Counted from the stretch's first letter, positions 21,761-33,835 are shown. The stretch: 64,000 bases of DNA from Linyphia triangularis (GCA_963978545.1 OZ021729.1:82316670-82380669); one strand, 5' to 3'. Notes: generated by a model from the letters alone, not told the origin. Translations and numbers: made by a program.

Positions 21761-23575
21761 GGACCAACTTCCACTGCTCAGTACCACGCTACACTGGCCC
21801 ATGGGTTGGGAATCGCTAGTTTAGAAGTATATAAATTAAATGCTCCAAGAATTTGAACAGTCAATTGTTAATGGTTCAGAAGATTTGAATTTGCAACATC
21901 TCTAAAAAGCACTAGGGCTAAAAAAAACAAAAAAACACTTTAAGCAAACATTTAAATGTGTTACGCCTATTAGTGATGTTTAAGTAACAGGTAATTTTGA
22001 GGAGTTCTAATATCCAGAGAAATAAGATAAAAAGATTTTTGACGAAATTTTGGTACTATTGAATTTCTGTACAAAATCACTTAATTGAATGATGATTTTT
22101 TTTTTAATTCTGACAATTTTTTCTACTACATCACACCATATCCGAATAATAAAAAATAATTACATATATTATTAAGACACACCATTAAGAAAAATATTTT
22201 TTAATTTGAAGCCAATTTCAAAACCACCTCAAATTAGTAAAAATTTAGTTTAAATATCCCAATAAAATACACATTTTACAACTTTTAATAAGTTATTATC
22301 TTTTTATAAACTTTATAATAACTTCGATTTTGTATGTTTGAGAAGGGCCGAAATTCCAGAAGGCTAACTCACTTGCAGTCATCCAATTGATCAGAAACTT
22401 GACAGATAGACATGGTGATAAAAATCCATTTTGTTAAGTGTTGAGGGCAAACAAGTTAGTCAATGGTATGGAATGAATGATTTTCTTTGTAGAGGTAAAA
22501 GTCGATTTAAGTTCCAAATAACTTAAGAGGAAGTCCTAGTAAAGATCATTCTTTATACTTGTTATGTTGCAATCTTCTAGTCCTGTGCATTTCGAAACTA
22601 CTATGTATAAAACCTTGACATTTGGTGTGTAGGTATGATCGATGAATGCAGTGACATAAATTAAAAACTCATAACTTTCTAAATGAAAAATTAATTCTTA
22701 TTAAAAAAGCAAAATACTATAGGTGGAGCCACTACATAGGTTGGACGCAAGTATTTCAAATATAAAATAAAATATATGAGACTATTTTTGAGTTTTAAAT
22801 ATATCCTTTCATTAAGTAATCATTTTTGTACCTATACTCACCTAATTTCGAAGTTTTATTCAAACTAGTTTTTAAATGCACCGAGTTAGAATATTGTAAC
22901 ATAGTAAGTATAGGGGATGATCCCTACAAGAATCTCCTCTTAAATAAGGTGCAATGGAGAAGTTGCGAATTTTTTAAAAATGGTCGAAAGCAATACATTT
23001 TAATAAAGAAATCCGAATATGTAAGTTATATTGCGATTAAAAATTTATTTAATTAAATATCGAAAGAAGAAAAATCGTAAAAACAGTGGAATCGTAACGT
23101 AAGCGCAAAGCGTTCCATCATTGACTGGTTAGATTTGACGTCATAATCCGATGGAAAATTTTCTCCTTCATTTACTTACCTACAACGACCTACGAATTTC
23201 ATTGGAGCAGATACTCGTGGTGTAAAATCTGAAAGGTATGTACTCATTTTACAAACAGTTTTTCATGCGTCTCTAACTTGATTGAATATGACTTATTTTT
23301 ATTGTAAGTTTTTATTTTCAATTATCATTCCATCCAGTTAAACTGAAGAACATTGCAGTGACACCCATAGGAGTAACTAGAGTTGAATGTTTGTTTTTTT
23401 CGAAAAATACAGACTCGCTACACGAATGAAAAAAAGGAGTGGGGAGAAAGGGGGCAAGGGGGGAGGGGGAGAAGTAATAATAAAAAAAAAATAATAAAAA
23501 AAACACAATTTCATCTAATTGAAAAAGTTTTCCATTCATTGTCCAAATCTACGGAATAAGAAAAATTTCTTGAGT

Positions 23576-23580
<5 letters not shown>
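21761..23580. other. Intergenic, no gene recognised
   Basis: AT-rich. A 76-codon open frame at 22826-23056 has no recognisable motif and no splice or promoter context. Confidence 0.5.

Positions 23581-23613
<33 letters not shown>
23581..23613. repeat. (AT)n microsatellite
   Basis: About 33 bases of uninterrupted alternating AT. Confidence 0.95.
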
Positions 23614-23617
<4 letters not shown>

Positions 23618-24108
23618 CAGGAAATGTTCTTAAACACATTGAAATTGAAAGGGTCTGATATAATTGTAAAATAATGGATGCAATATTTTCGGAGAAACTT
23701 TTCGGGCGTAGCAAACAAGATAGGATAAATTTCAGTGGCGGAATCCCCTTGAAATATTTCAAACATACACTGCCAGAAAAAAGCATTAAAGAAACTTCCA
23801 TAAACATTTAAATATATTTTTTCCTAAATAGCTGTGGTGTCTCTTAATGTTTATATTGCATTATCGTTTTTATATACATAATGATACCAAAACCGTCCGA
23901 GTCTGCAAATCTGAGGATAAAATTGTTATTTTTTCGTTGTCATCTGGCGATTCTTTCAACGCTATCTGGTGATTCTTTTTCAACTTGAACAGTAATTTCA
24001 CCAAATTTTTCATCTTTTCTTCTTTTGCAAAATAAAAGCAGTCTCACTTTGAGTTTTACGTTTGCTACCTGCACTCACTGTAATTACTTTCAATTACACA
24101 TTTGTTAA

Positions 24109-24370
24109 CCTAGGGTAACGAAAGTATTGTTTTAGATCCAAAAGGAATTCGAATTTTTTGCATTTCTCCTTGTTTTGGAACTTCCAACTGGAAAAAAAAA
24201 AAAAAAATGTTATAGAAAAATGTCTGCTGGTGTGTTCGTGGTCAGCACAACTCCCGAATGATTTGACCTACAATGTTCAAATTTGGAGTACAGGTTAGTG
24301 GGGGCCATAGAATCTGCCATTAAGGTTTTAGGCAATATTGCGTAGGCGCAAAACATAAAAAAAAAAATCG
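24109..24370 (+). repeat. Partial copy of the CTAGGG repeat family
   Basis: CCTAGGGTAACGAAAGTA at the start, then 'gtggtcagcacaact', 'gacctacaatgtt', 'caaatttgg' and 'gccattaaggttt' in the same order as the copy starting at 17644. The right end is missing. Confidence 0.6.
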
Positions 24371-25791
24371 CATTCCTTAGCAATCACTAAAAAGAGGCTC
24401 TAACGATTTTGATCAAAAATTTCTATGATATGCTTTAATAATGCCGCGATAAAGACTCCATTTCTCCAGCCTGTGTATCGCGTATAGTTGTCTGCGAACA
24501 GCATACAGTTTGCAAGACGTTCAGTATGGTACATTAGTTGTATAAATGTCTTTCACTTTGGTATAGCTTTTGATTACATTATCAAAACACTGATTAATTA
24601 CTAGTAAGAAAATTTAATGGATACTTTGAGTAATAACCAACAAAGAGTTGGTTGGGGAAAAAACGTAGTAAAATTGCTTTATTTTTCTCATCCCAGGGGG
24701 GGGGGGGGTCAAGCCCCCAAAACCCCTCCCTCGTAACACCTATGGTGACAACTCACCAAAATTTTCGGAGCTCAAAATTTTACATGCTTTACGAACTATT
24801 CGAAACGAATCGTATTTGACCAAAAACTGTATATTCAATTAAAATTCACGTTCAAGAGTTTTCATTCCGTTCTTGTACAAGTCATTCTTATACAAGTTCA
24901 TTTGATTCTTGTACAAGAAACAATGACTTTTTTCTTGTTCATAAATTTTTTGGTGCTATTTTGAAAACTTTCAGTCCGTTTTTAAACAGCTCGTTACTCC
25001 TAAGAAAGTTGTAAAAACACTAGTTTTCAATAGTGCAGTTGTATCCAGTATTATTTTTAAAATAAATTTTTCAAATTTAGGTATTCAAATGGTAGAAGTT
25101 ACCACATTTTTTACTAATAAGTGAAATGTCTGTAACTTGACTTTCTAGGTAAATAACTGCCATGAAAATCCAATAGAGTAAAAAAAAAGTTAGCCATTAT
25201 TTTCAATATAGCATTTTTTTTATTGAAAGCATTTTTTTTTTCAGTTTAGATTCATTTATATTCTGCTAGAAATATTATTTTCCCACTTTCAAGAACACTC
25301 TTACTTCTTTGAACAACTTGCATATCTCTCACCCACAAAGTTGGCGACATTTATTACCAAGAAAATAAAATGGTTCGTTTTAACAAATTCTTTCAAATTG
25401 TCAAAGCAGAATAGAAGCCAACGACAATTTAGTTTTGTTTATATATTTAATTTAATTTTGTTTGTATATTCCTATTCAATTAAAACGCTGATCCAATTTT
25501 CTTTGACCCGTTTTTTTAAAAAATAATTTTAGTTTAGTAAAAACAGTTGGGCAATGTTCGCACACACTTCGCAAGGACGAACTCTTATCATCTTGAAAGG
25601 CTTAAAAAGTTACAACAAACTGGATCATTGAATGGAATAAATAAAATATATTGTCACACACACAAAATACATCGAATGAATTTACCATTATTACGATGAA
25701 ATATAAAATCAATTTTAGAATGCTGCTTGTTGTTCCTTTTTGACTACCAGTCATTTTAAATAAATAGATTATAATGAATTAAGAAAACAAA
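24371..25791. other. Intergenic, no gene recognised
   Basis: AT-rich, with a 13-base G run at 24696-24708. No RNA gene, coding frame or transposon terminus that could be paired. Confidence 0.5.
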
Positions 25792-25810
25792 TATTATAGT
25801 GCGGGGAATA

Positions 25811-27008
25811 CAGGGGTCAAAGTGACAAAATAAGAATATATAGGATTTTTAAAAAAAAAATATAGGACAATATAAAACATCAAATAACAGCACACAGTTG
25901 CCACTGAACATAAAAATTAATTAGTTATACATTTATATATTCGTTATATTTAATTTAAGAGAATAGAAAACACACCTTTAAAAAAAGAAATCGCCTGATC
26001 CCGAATATGTCATCCGTTATTGCCTCAATATTCTATCCCTAAATCAAGTTTTATTAATTACATTAAATACAATCTTGAGTCTTTTGCTTCCAGCATCTAT
26101 AACTGCTTGAACTGTTCCAATTTCTTTAAATATTTTCTTTTTATCCCCGTTTGCAATCTGGATTGGCAGCGAAAAGCGGGAGATTTAAAGCCGAATGTGT
26201 TGAACCGGGGACTTGGTTTTCCGGAAACCCTAGAGACCGTTTGGATTTCACAACACAACGTATTGACGTCATTTTCATTCCGAACCCTGTACGGATTCTG
26301 CGCCAAGGTGATTTTTGCCAAAAAATGGCAGCCCTACCATTTTTTTTATGAGCAAGAGAACTGCCTATGGTTGCCATAATTTGGCGCGGTTTGATGTAAA
26401 CTATTCGTGGCGCAGAATCCGTACCGGATTCAGAATTAAAAAGTCGCCATCCGATATCATACAGTAAATCTTGACCCTTTTGTTTCCTTCATCAATTATT
26501 GACTGAGCACTAAAAATGTTCTTTAGTAGTCCTGCAAGTTAATCACAAGTTGTTTTCATCCGTTTTTTCCGAGGCAGAGTTTTGTTGCTGCATCTCTCTC
26601 TGTATTATGACCAATTAATTTATTATGTTGAAGGAGAAAACAGATCAGAAATTCAAGACCGCATGCTATGGAAAAGTTCACATGTTTACATTTTACAACT
26701 CCCGCCGGTTCAGTAGAGTTGAGTTGTAGGTTATGCAGCACGTGACGTCACAAGAGATAAAACGCAGCCGTTACAAATATGAGTTTTGTCAGGTCTTTTT
26801 CACCTACGATGGCGCCAAAGAATCCGAAATATAAAAAATGGCAACGAACGGCGCCGTTATTACGAATTCGAAGAAAATATAGATCGAATCAATATAGAAA
26901 TATAGGATATATAGGACAATTGTAAAATATAGGACAATATAGGACGTTTTTGCCGATTTTTAAAAAAATATAGGATTTATAGGACATATAGGACGTCTGC
27001 GACCCCTG
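25811..27008. mobile_element. 1.2-kb hAT-like MITE inserted in the long-inverted-repeat element
   Basis: Begins CAGGGGTCAAAGTG and ends GCGACCCCTG, with the 6-bp duplication GGAATA at 25805-25810 and 27009-27014. Both ends carry 'ATATAGGA'-type repeated words ('tataggacaatataggac'). The middle contains a GC-richer block (about 26160-26330) with small frames on both strands but no known domain. A second copy starts at 63091 and runs past the window edge. Excising this MITE and one GGAATA rejoins the left arm so that it matches the right arm tip, which proves the order of insertion. Confidence 0.85.
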
Positions 27009-27014
27009 GGAATA

Positions 27015-28088
27015 GAGACTGAAAAAGGGGTCTTACCTTGCAAAAGGTTATGTAGTTCTGATTTTTTAATATGTTATAAAGGTCGGTCCCGTGGTTTATA
27101 AACCAAGTTTTCGACCTCCTAACCCTTGTGCGTTCTCCGTGGTGCACCAAAAACTGAGTCGTTTTTCAGTTTATACGTCATAACTCTTTGCCAATGCATC
27201 TTAGAAACAAACACTATATTCAAAATTTGTAGAATATTAAATTATATACAACTTTTGTATACTAAGTTTTTTTGTAGACCTATTATGTAAATAGTTATGT
27301 TGTATCAAAGTCCAAACTTTTTCGTAAAAAATGCTACTTTTTTAAGATTTGTGTCAAGTTTTTTGATTATATCTTCATAATGGTACGTTTTAGAGAAAAG
27401 TTTGTGAATAAAAGTTGTAGAGTAATAAATTTCCTACAAGTTTTCTGCATAAACTTATTTCCTAGGACTAATAACAAAGGAGTTACTCTGCTTTGTGCAT
27501 TTTCCGTGGTGCACCACAAAAAAATACGTTTTTCAGTTTATAGATCATAACTCTTTCGCAATGCATTTAAAAAACAAACATTAAGTTTAAAAGTTGTAGA
27601 ATATTAAATTTTCTACAACTTTTGTGCACAATTTGCTTTTGTAAAGAGTTACGTAGCATCAAACTAAACACTTTTTCGTAAAAATGCTGCTTCTTTAAGT
27701 TTTTTGCGAGTTTTTCAATTATATCTTCATAACAATAAGTCGTAGGGAAAAATATATTATACAAAAGTTGTAGATCTATAAATTTGCTATAAGTTTTATA
27801 CAAAAAAGTTACTATCTAGGACTAATAACTAATTAGCTACTCTTCTTTGAAGGTTTACGAGATGATAACCTATAATATTTTATGTATAGATAGGGGTTTA
27901 AAAATAGCTTCTTACTGCATAGTCTGACAATTTTAACAAAAAAATAAAACAATATGTATATAATACTAATGATAATGTAAAATAAAAAGTGGAAATTTAT
28001 TAAATAATGTATATATCTATAGATAATAATAGTAATATAAAATTTACCATTTTGCCGTGATGCACCAAAAATTTCTGTATTCGGAAAT
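27015..28088. repeat. Left inverted arm with internal ~370-bp repeats
   Basis: Pairs with 29503-30580 in reverse complement. Within the arm, a unit containing 'ggtgcacca', 'cgtttttcagttta', 'cataactcttt' and 'ttctacaacttttgt' occurs twice, near 27150 and 27510, and its start recurs near 28055. Confidence 0.85.
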
Positions 28089-28379
28089 AAAAATGAGAAA
28101 TAGACTGCATTCAATTGGCTGATTCTAAACTACGTGGGGTACAGATCTTTTGAGATAGAATAGAAAAATCACAAGTTGGGAGGCATTAGTGACATGTAAA
28201 GGAATTCTTTTAAGGACTCAGTTTCCACGAAAACACCATATACTGTTGATTGAGATTTGCCACTGCCGAATTCAGGGTACAAGATTAGAAGAACCGAAAA
28301 ACCATTCTCTACCCTCCCCACCACTAACCATCCCGACAGAATATCAACCACTCAGTGTAGTTACTTAATATTGGAATAC

Positions 28380-28998
28380 ATGCGTTGTAATGTTGGCTGC
28401 TTCATCATATCCAATATTACAGGAATTTGCAAAGATCTTCCTAGATCCTAATGCCAGTGTTTCAAGCATCACCGAAGCAGTAGCAAGCATTCTTGTTGTT
28501 CTCTTTGGTGGTCACAGGGCAACAACTTGAAATGCTTTGCGTTATAAGCAATTTTCCAAATCAACAACTGGGAGCAAGTTAAATCTGTCAAAGCTAGATC
28601 CGACCCAAGAAGCTGCTACGCACCATGTCTTTCGCACATACCATCAAGTAAAGACATGGATGGGCCAATTGAAAAATCCTCTGGTCTGTGGGTGGAAGAT
28701 GGACAGTAAAGGACTTCTTCCTATTACAACCACCAGGGATTCAGCTCCTCAATCAACTCTGACCAACATTTTCTGCCAGCGCAACATAGGATGCACTAAG
28801 GCCTGCGGTTGTAGAAAGGCCGGTCTCAAGTGCTCCATAATATGTAAAAACTGTCATGGACAAACCTGTGACAATACAGCGAACATCATAATTGATGACA
28901 ACGATGAAGACGACCCAACAGAACTCTTAATTCAAGAAGTAGCGGAGGAACTAGTCGAGCCTTCGTGGCTAAACGAAACTAAATTTAAGAATTTATAA
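28380..28998 (+). pseudogene. C-terminal remnant of an uncharacterised CXC-like (tesmin/TSO1-like) protein
   Basis: From about 28380 the frame reads through 'EFAKIFLDPNASVSS' and 'ALRYKQF' to the clear part at 28537-28998. This has 'AATHHVFRTYHQVKTWMG', then a cysteine cluster 'FCQRNIGCTKACGCRKAG' and 'KCSIICKNCHGQTC', and an acidic tail. The order (LxPTxxAAxxH-RxYxQV-WxG, then a short CXC-like cluster near the C-terminus) matches a large family of uncharacterised proteins that is repeated in arthropod and cnidarian genomes. A TGA near 28528 breaks the frame and the N-terminal bulk is absent, so it is not functional as it stands. The cluster probably binds zinc; whether the parent protein belonged to a transposon or a host gene is unknown. 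Confidence 0.6.
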
Positions 28999-29502
28999 GT
29001 TTTCTAAATTGTAAGTTTTATTGATATTACTATTATTATATATATATATATATACATTTTTATAATACTCATATTTTTTGATTTATAATACTATTATTTT
29101 AATACCTATATTGTTTTATTTTTTATTAAACTTGTCAGGCTTTGCAGTAAGAAACTGTTTTTAATATTAGATCTTACCAAGTAGCTCTTTTGTTATTAGT
29201 CCTATAAAATAACTTTGTATATAAAACGTAGCAAATTTAGGGTTCTACAATTTTTATGATATACTTTTAAGGATATCATCTAAAAACTCGACAAGAATCT
29301 TAAAATGGTATTTTTACGAAAGAGTTTTTGCTTAGATGCTTTTCATACAATTTGTTTTCATACAATAGTTCTACAAAACAAATTTTTCACATACATTAGA
29401 GGTAGAAAATTTAATACTCTACAACCTAAAATATAATTTTTTCCCCTATAAAATGCAGTGGAAAAAGGATATGATCGGTACACTGAAAAAAATTCAAAAT
29501 TT

Positions 29503-30586
29503 CAGAATTCAGAAGGTTTTTGGTGCACCATGGCAAAAATGGTAAATTGATATTACCGTTATTGTATATAGATATATACATTATTTAATATACTTCCACT
29601 TTTTATTTTACATTATCATTAGTATTATGTAAATATTGTTTTATTTTTTATTAAAATTCTCAGACTATGCAGTAAGAAGCTATTTTTAAACCCCTACCTA
29701 TACATAATACATTATAGGTTATCATCTCATAAACCTTCAAAGAAGAGTAGATCCTTAGTTATTAGTCCTAGATAGTAACTTTTTGCATAAAACTTAGAGC
29801 AAATTTATAGATCTATATTTTTTGTTATACATATTTTTCCCTACGACTTATTGTTATGAAGATATAATTGAACAACTCGGCAAAAAACTTAAAAAAGCAG
29901 CATTTTTACGAAAAAGTTTTTACTTTGATACGACGTAACTCTTTACAAATAGCTTTACAAAAGCAAATTGTGCACAAAAGTTGTAGAAAATTTAATATTC
30001 TACAACTTTTAAACTTAACGTTTGTTTTTAAAATGCATTGCGAAAGAGTTATGATCTATAAACTGAAAAACGTTTTTTTTTTTGGTGCACCACTGAAAAT
30101 ACACAAAGCAGAGTAACTCCTTTGTTATTAGTCCTAGAAAATAAGTTTATGCAGAAAACTTGAAGGAAATGTATTGCTCTACAACTTTTATTCCAAAACT
30201 TTTTCTCTAAAATGTACCATTATGAAGATATAATCAAAAAACTTGACATAAATCTTAAAAAAGTAGCATTTTTACGAAAAAGTTTGGACTTTGATGCGAC
30301 ATTACTATTTACATAATAGGTCTACAAAAAAACTTAGTCTACAAAAGTTGTAGATAATTTAATATTCTACAATTTTTTAATATAATGTGTGTTTCTAAGA
30401 TGCATTGACAAAGAGCTATGACTTATAAACTGAAAAACGGCGCAGTTTTTGGTGCACCACGGAGAACGCACAAGGGTTAGGAGGTCGAAAACTTGGTTTA
30501 TAAACCACGGGACCGACCTTTATAACATATTAAAAAATCAGAACTACATAACCTTTTGCAAGGCAAAATGTCTCTATTCCCTGGAC
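29503..30586. repeat. Right inverted arm of the long-inverted-repeat element
   Basis: Reverse complement of the left arm. It ends at 30586 before TATTATAG. A further related ~370-bp unit (about 29140-29500, with 'ggtgcacca' at its end) lies just inside it, so the arm is built from tandem units. Confidence 0.85.
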
Positions 30587-30594
30587 TATTATAG

Positions 30595-31586
30595 CCAATC
30601 AATTTTTTACATGTTTCCAGAATACAAAAATTAAAAAAAAGTGTAAAAAAAAAAAAATCAATTAATGAAATTATCAGAAAATGTGGGGCACGAACACATT
30701 TGTGGAATTTTTTTCTTTAGTTTTATGAATTTGTTTTGTTATAAGAATATGAATTCCTAGAAACTATTCAATACTTTTTTTAAAGTATTAGGTTTGATTC
30801 AGAATTAAATAAAGATTCGATAAAAAAAAATATAGGAATTAATATTCGAATTCAATTCCAGGCTACATGACTTTTTCTTTAAACTGTACGAAAACTTTTG
30901 CGAGTCACTGTATATCATGAGCTACTCTAAATGATAGAATTCCAAAATAATGAAATCATTATGTAAAAATAAAAGTAATAGATATAAAATACTCAGATAA
31001 AAATGATTTTCACAAACGTATAGGGTACTTTTTGTAGAAACATCATCCCGTTTAATGGCTTTACACCACATTTTGCGGATGTCTGCGTGTTTAAGAACAC
31101 TCATAAATAATTTAGAAGTGTTGGTGATTGAAGTATTCCTACATTTCGGGATGAGGCAATGTTTCTACGCTGAATTTGAGGACATAATTTTAAATAGATT
31201 AAAAGAATACGAGATTAAAAAAAAAAGCTAATCGTGCTATAGCAATGCGAATAAATTCACGATAGTTTCCAAGATAGCGCAAAACAAAAATAGGATTATG
31301 ACGCAGGGTGACGTCACAGCTAAGTTAGTCTCGTTTTTGCCGCGCTTTTAAAAGTGGAAAATTGAAACTCGTATAACTTGAGAAATATTGAAGGGATTTC
31401 AAAAAAAATTATAGTTTTGGTTGTCTTTAGGTACTCTTAATAAAATAAAAAATTTAAAAAAAAAAAAAAAAATGCTCAACTTGTTCATTGCACATAAAAG
31501 TTGATAATTCATACAAAAGATTTATATTCAACTTTTTTTAAGCGTTAAATTTTTTCTACCATAGCTTTAAAAAAAAAAAAAAAACA
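30595..31586. other. Intergenic, no gene recognised
   Basis: AT-rich with several A runs. No open frame of interest. Confidence 0.5.
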
Positions 31587-32213
31587 CTAGGGGTTCGGCA
31601 CATTGCACAATTTTCAATTATACTATAATACTGACGTGGATTTGTGTGATTTACTGTTTTTAAATTTTTATCATTTATTTAGCAAAAGTGGCAAGTTTGG
31701 TGATATTTTTTGCGATAATTCTTGTATTATCCTTTCTTATAAGTGACACTGGGGAGAGAAAGAAAAAAAATGATCGCTAATGAGGTATGCTCAAGGAAAC
31801 ATAACTCTTTGTTAGAAGCATTTGTTTTTCAATTTTTTATGCCATCAAAGCATATTTATGGGAATTTCGGAGGAGGGGATGTTTGGAACATCGTAAGAGG
31901 CTTTACCACAGCAATTTTAAACAAAATCGTTAGAGTTGTTTTTATATCAATTACTGAAAAACATGATTTTTTTCAATGGCAGCTTACCTTATGCGCGATT
32001 TTGACTAAAACTTTATTGGTATGTACCAATGGTAATACCAACTCGCATACCAAATTTGAACATCATAGGTCAATTTGTTCGAGAGTTATGCTGACCACAG
32101 ACAGACCTTTTTTCTAGATAACTTTCTTGAAATCAGGATGTTCCAAAACGTGGAAAAACGCAACCCCCCCCCCCCAAAAAAAAATTAACCGATGCTCTAC
32201 TTTTATTACCCTA
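31587..32213 (-). repeat. Inverted copy of the CTAGGG repeat family
   Basis: Runs from CTAGGGGTTCGG to TACCCTA in reverse orientation relative to 17644-19378, with matching blocks such as 'gcacattgcacaatttt' and 'atattttttgcgataa'. Near 32060-32110 the words 'caaatttgaacatc' and 'gttatgctgaccac' match in inverse. An open frame at 31743-32117 is a by-product of this repeat. It has a 12-base C run at 32164-32175. Confidence 0.6.
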
Positions 32214-32225
32214 TGTATACATAAG

Positions 32226-32612
32226 CAAGGTTCCCACTTAAATCACAGAATGAAAATCAATGACTTTTAAGCACCTAAATAATGTTTTTAAGGACAGTTG
32301 AATATTTGTTTTCAGGCATCATGTCTATATATCAATTTTTAATAAAGTATTTTCTACCAAAAAATTTACAAGTTGATGGATGCGCAATACAAGTATGTGG
32401 AGAATTTCGATACGGTGCAGATAATTGGCGGTCAAGCAAGAATAGCAAATCCGAGTTACATTTTAATAAATTTTGCAGTTGGGCACACAATATCTGCAAA
32501 AATTAAGGACTTTTAAGGACCTCTAAGCATTTTCAATAACTTTCAAGGCCTTGAAAACAAGTTCAAAAATATTAAGCACTTTTAATGACTTTCAATGACC
32601 ATGGGAACCCTG
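32226..32612. mobile_element. CAGGGTTCCCAC-type MITE, 5-bp TSD
   Basis: Starts CAAGGTTCCCAC and ends CATGGGAACCCTG. Exact 5-bp duplications ATAAG lie at 32221-32225 and 32613-32617. The right half is full of 'aaggacttttaaggacct' and 'tcaaggccttgaaa' words. Family copies are at 39802-40223 and 55733-56119, with a fragment at 33436-33496. Confidence 0.85.
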
Positions 32613-32617
32613 ATAAG

Positions 32618-32910
32618 GGTAATTGAAAGTAAAAATTATCAATTTTGGCTATGACCTGTAACATCATAGAGAACTTAGTTTTATCTCGCCGAGTGGCGCT
32701 GCAGAGAGTTTTGGTGTGTCTGTTTTGGTTTTGGAGACGAGACGACTCGGACTGGACGAAAAGATGGCTAAATCTTTATATCTGTATAATTGTTTCTCTT
32801 AAATGTTTCGTGTTTGTTTTGTGGATTGTGCCTTGTCCCGTGATTCATCTATGTGTGGAAAATAAAGATCCTTTTCCATGGAAATGGTGTTCTTGATGAC
32901 GATACAAACC
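32618..32910. other. Unassigned sequence with slightly higher GC
   Basis: An 83-codon open frame at 32645-32896 contains hydrophobic stretches but no recognisable domain. The presence of AATAAAGATCC near its end hints at an LTR-like or UTR sequence, which I cannot confirm. Confidence 0.3.
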
Positions 32911-32915
32911 CAATA

Positions 32916-33346
32916 CAGGGTGGCCACAAAATTCAGGAAAAAAGTTCCCTGATTTCCCTTACAGATTTCTAAAAAATTCCCTGATTTTAGGGCAAACTTT
33001 TTTTCAAATTTCTACAATCTTCTTAGATTTTCCAGATGTATAGACACCCTGATCAAATAGAACATGTATGCTAAAGAGATAATATGTAAACTTTTTAAAA
33101 ATAGTTTTGCTGGTAATGAAAAGTTTAAATTATTCCGTAACATTAAACTTCTAATGGCTTACCACCACAAATCTCTGGGTAAATAGCGCCAAAATATGGA
33201 TGAACGTACCATAAACGATACAAAATTTCCCTGATTTTCATGAAATTTTAAAAAGTTCCCTGACATTTCCCTGATTTTTTCCAGAATCAGAAAGCTCTCT
33301 GACATTTCCCTGATTTCCAGGTTTTCCCGGTTCTGTGGCCACTCTG
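32916..33346. mobile_element. CAGGGTGGCCAC-type MITE, 5-bp TSD
   Basis: Starts CAGGGTGGCCACAAAATTC and ends TCTGTGGCCACTCTG, flanked by CAATA at 32911-32915 and 33347-33351. Characteristic repeated word 'ttccctgatttcc'. A near-identical copy is 38278-38711. Confidence 0.88.
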
Positions 33347-33435
33347 CAATACTTTTTCCCTTTAAATCACATATTCCACTGCAGTGTTTTAAATTAACAT
33401 TTAAGTATTTGCAACCATTGCATGATGTACTTTGA

Positions 33436-33496
33436 AGGCCTTGAAAACAAGTTTAAAAATATTAAGCACTTTTAATGACTTTCAATGACCGAGGGA
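33436..33496. repeat. Fragment of the CAGGGTTCCCAC MITE right end
   Basis: Matches the last ~60 bases of 32226-32612 ('aaggccttgaaaacaagttt' onward) but stops at 'gaccgaggga', lacking the terminal AACCCTG. Confidence 0.75.
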
Positions 33497-33790
33497 ATAT
33501 AGTAATTGTATGTTGAAAACTTGTAATGCAGTGTCTTCAGTAATCTATTTTATGTGCCCCGGATAAAACATAGTATAAAAAGTTCATTGTGTAACTATAA
33601 TTGTGATAGAATTACCACATGTTGCTTACTTTCAAGTTAGTATGAACTACAATCTAACTGCTCTTCGTTTCAATGGAGTATGGATAAAGTTTGCTTCACA
33701 ACAAAAAGGTTAGTTAGTAAAGTATGTTTCTAAACATTGATTGCAACTCTTAAGGTTTAATAAATTACTTTTGAAATCAAACATTAGTGC

Positions 33791-33794
<4 letters not shown>

Positions 33795-33829
<35 letters not shown>
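33795..33829. repeat. (AT)n microsatellite
   Basis: About 35 bases of alternating AT. Confidence 0.95.

Positions 33830-33835
<6 letters not shown>

Larger units (their letters stand above)
25792..30594. mobile_element. Long-inverted-repeat (Mutator/foldback-like) element
   Basis: The element runs from 25800 to 30586, flanked by exact 8-bp duplications TATTATAG at 25792-25799 and 30587-30594. Its arms are inverted copies of about 1.1 kb: left 25800-25810 plus 27015 to about 28088, right about 29503-30586. They begin TGCGGGGAATAGAGAC versus GTCCAGGGAATAGAGAC and stay highly similar for their full length. A separate MITE (25811-27008) interrupts the left arm 11 bases from its tip. The 1.4-kb middle holds a broken cysteine-rich coding remnant. 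Long arms, an 8-bp duplication and captured coding sequence recall Mutator-like or foldback elements. No transposase was found, so the superfamily is inference. Confidence 0.75.

Noticed and set aside
26020..26379. Host protein-coding frame of 119 codons
   Set aside because: It lies inside a MITE, has antisense open frames of similar size over the same block, and its counterpart at 63300-63622 is broken in different places.
28537..28998. Intact host tesmin/TSO1 gene
   Set aside because: Only one short CXC-like cluster is present, an upstream stop breaks the frame, and it sits between transposon arms.
27010..30586. CCTGG 5-bp target duplication for the long-inverted-repeat element, starting at 27009
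   Set aside because: The left CCTGG comes mostly from the terminus of the inserted MITE. Removing the MITE extends the arm match by about 20 bases and reveals a better 8-bp duplication, TATTATAG.
31743..32117. 124-codon open frame as a gene
   Set aside because: The segment is an inverted copy of the CTAGGG repeat and the frame is not kept in the other copies.
32645..32896. Small membrane protein gene
   Set aside because: Hydrophobic runs only, no conserved domain, no start or splice context; compatible with chance.
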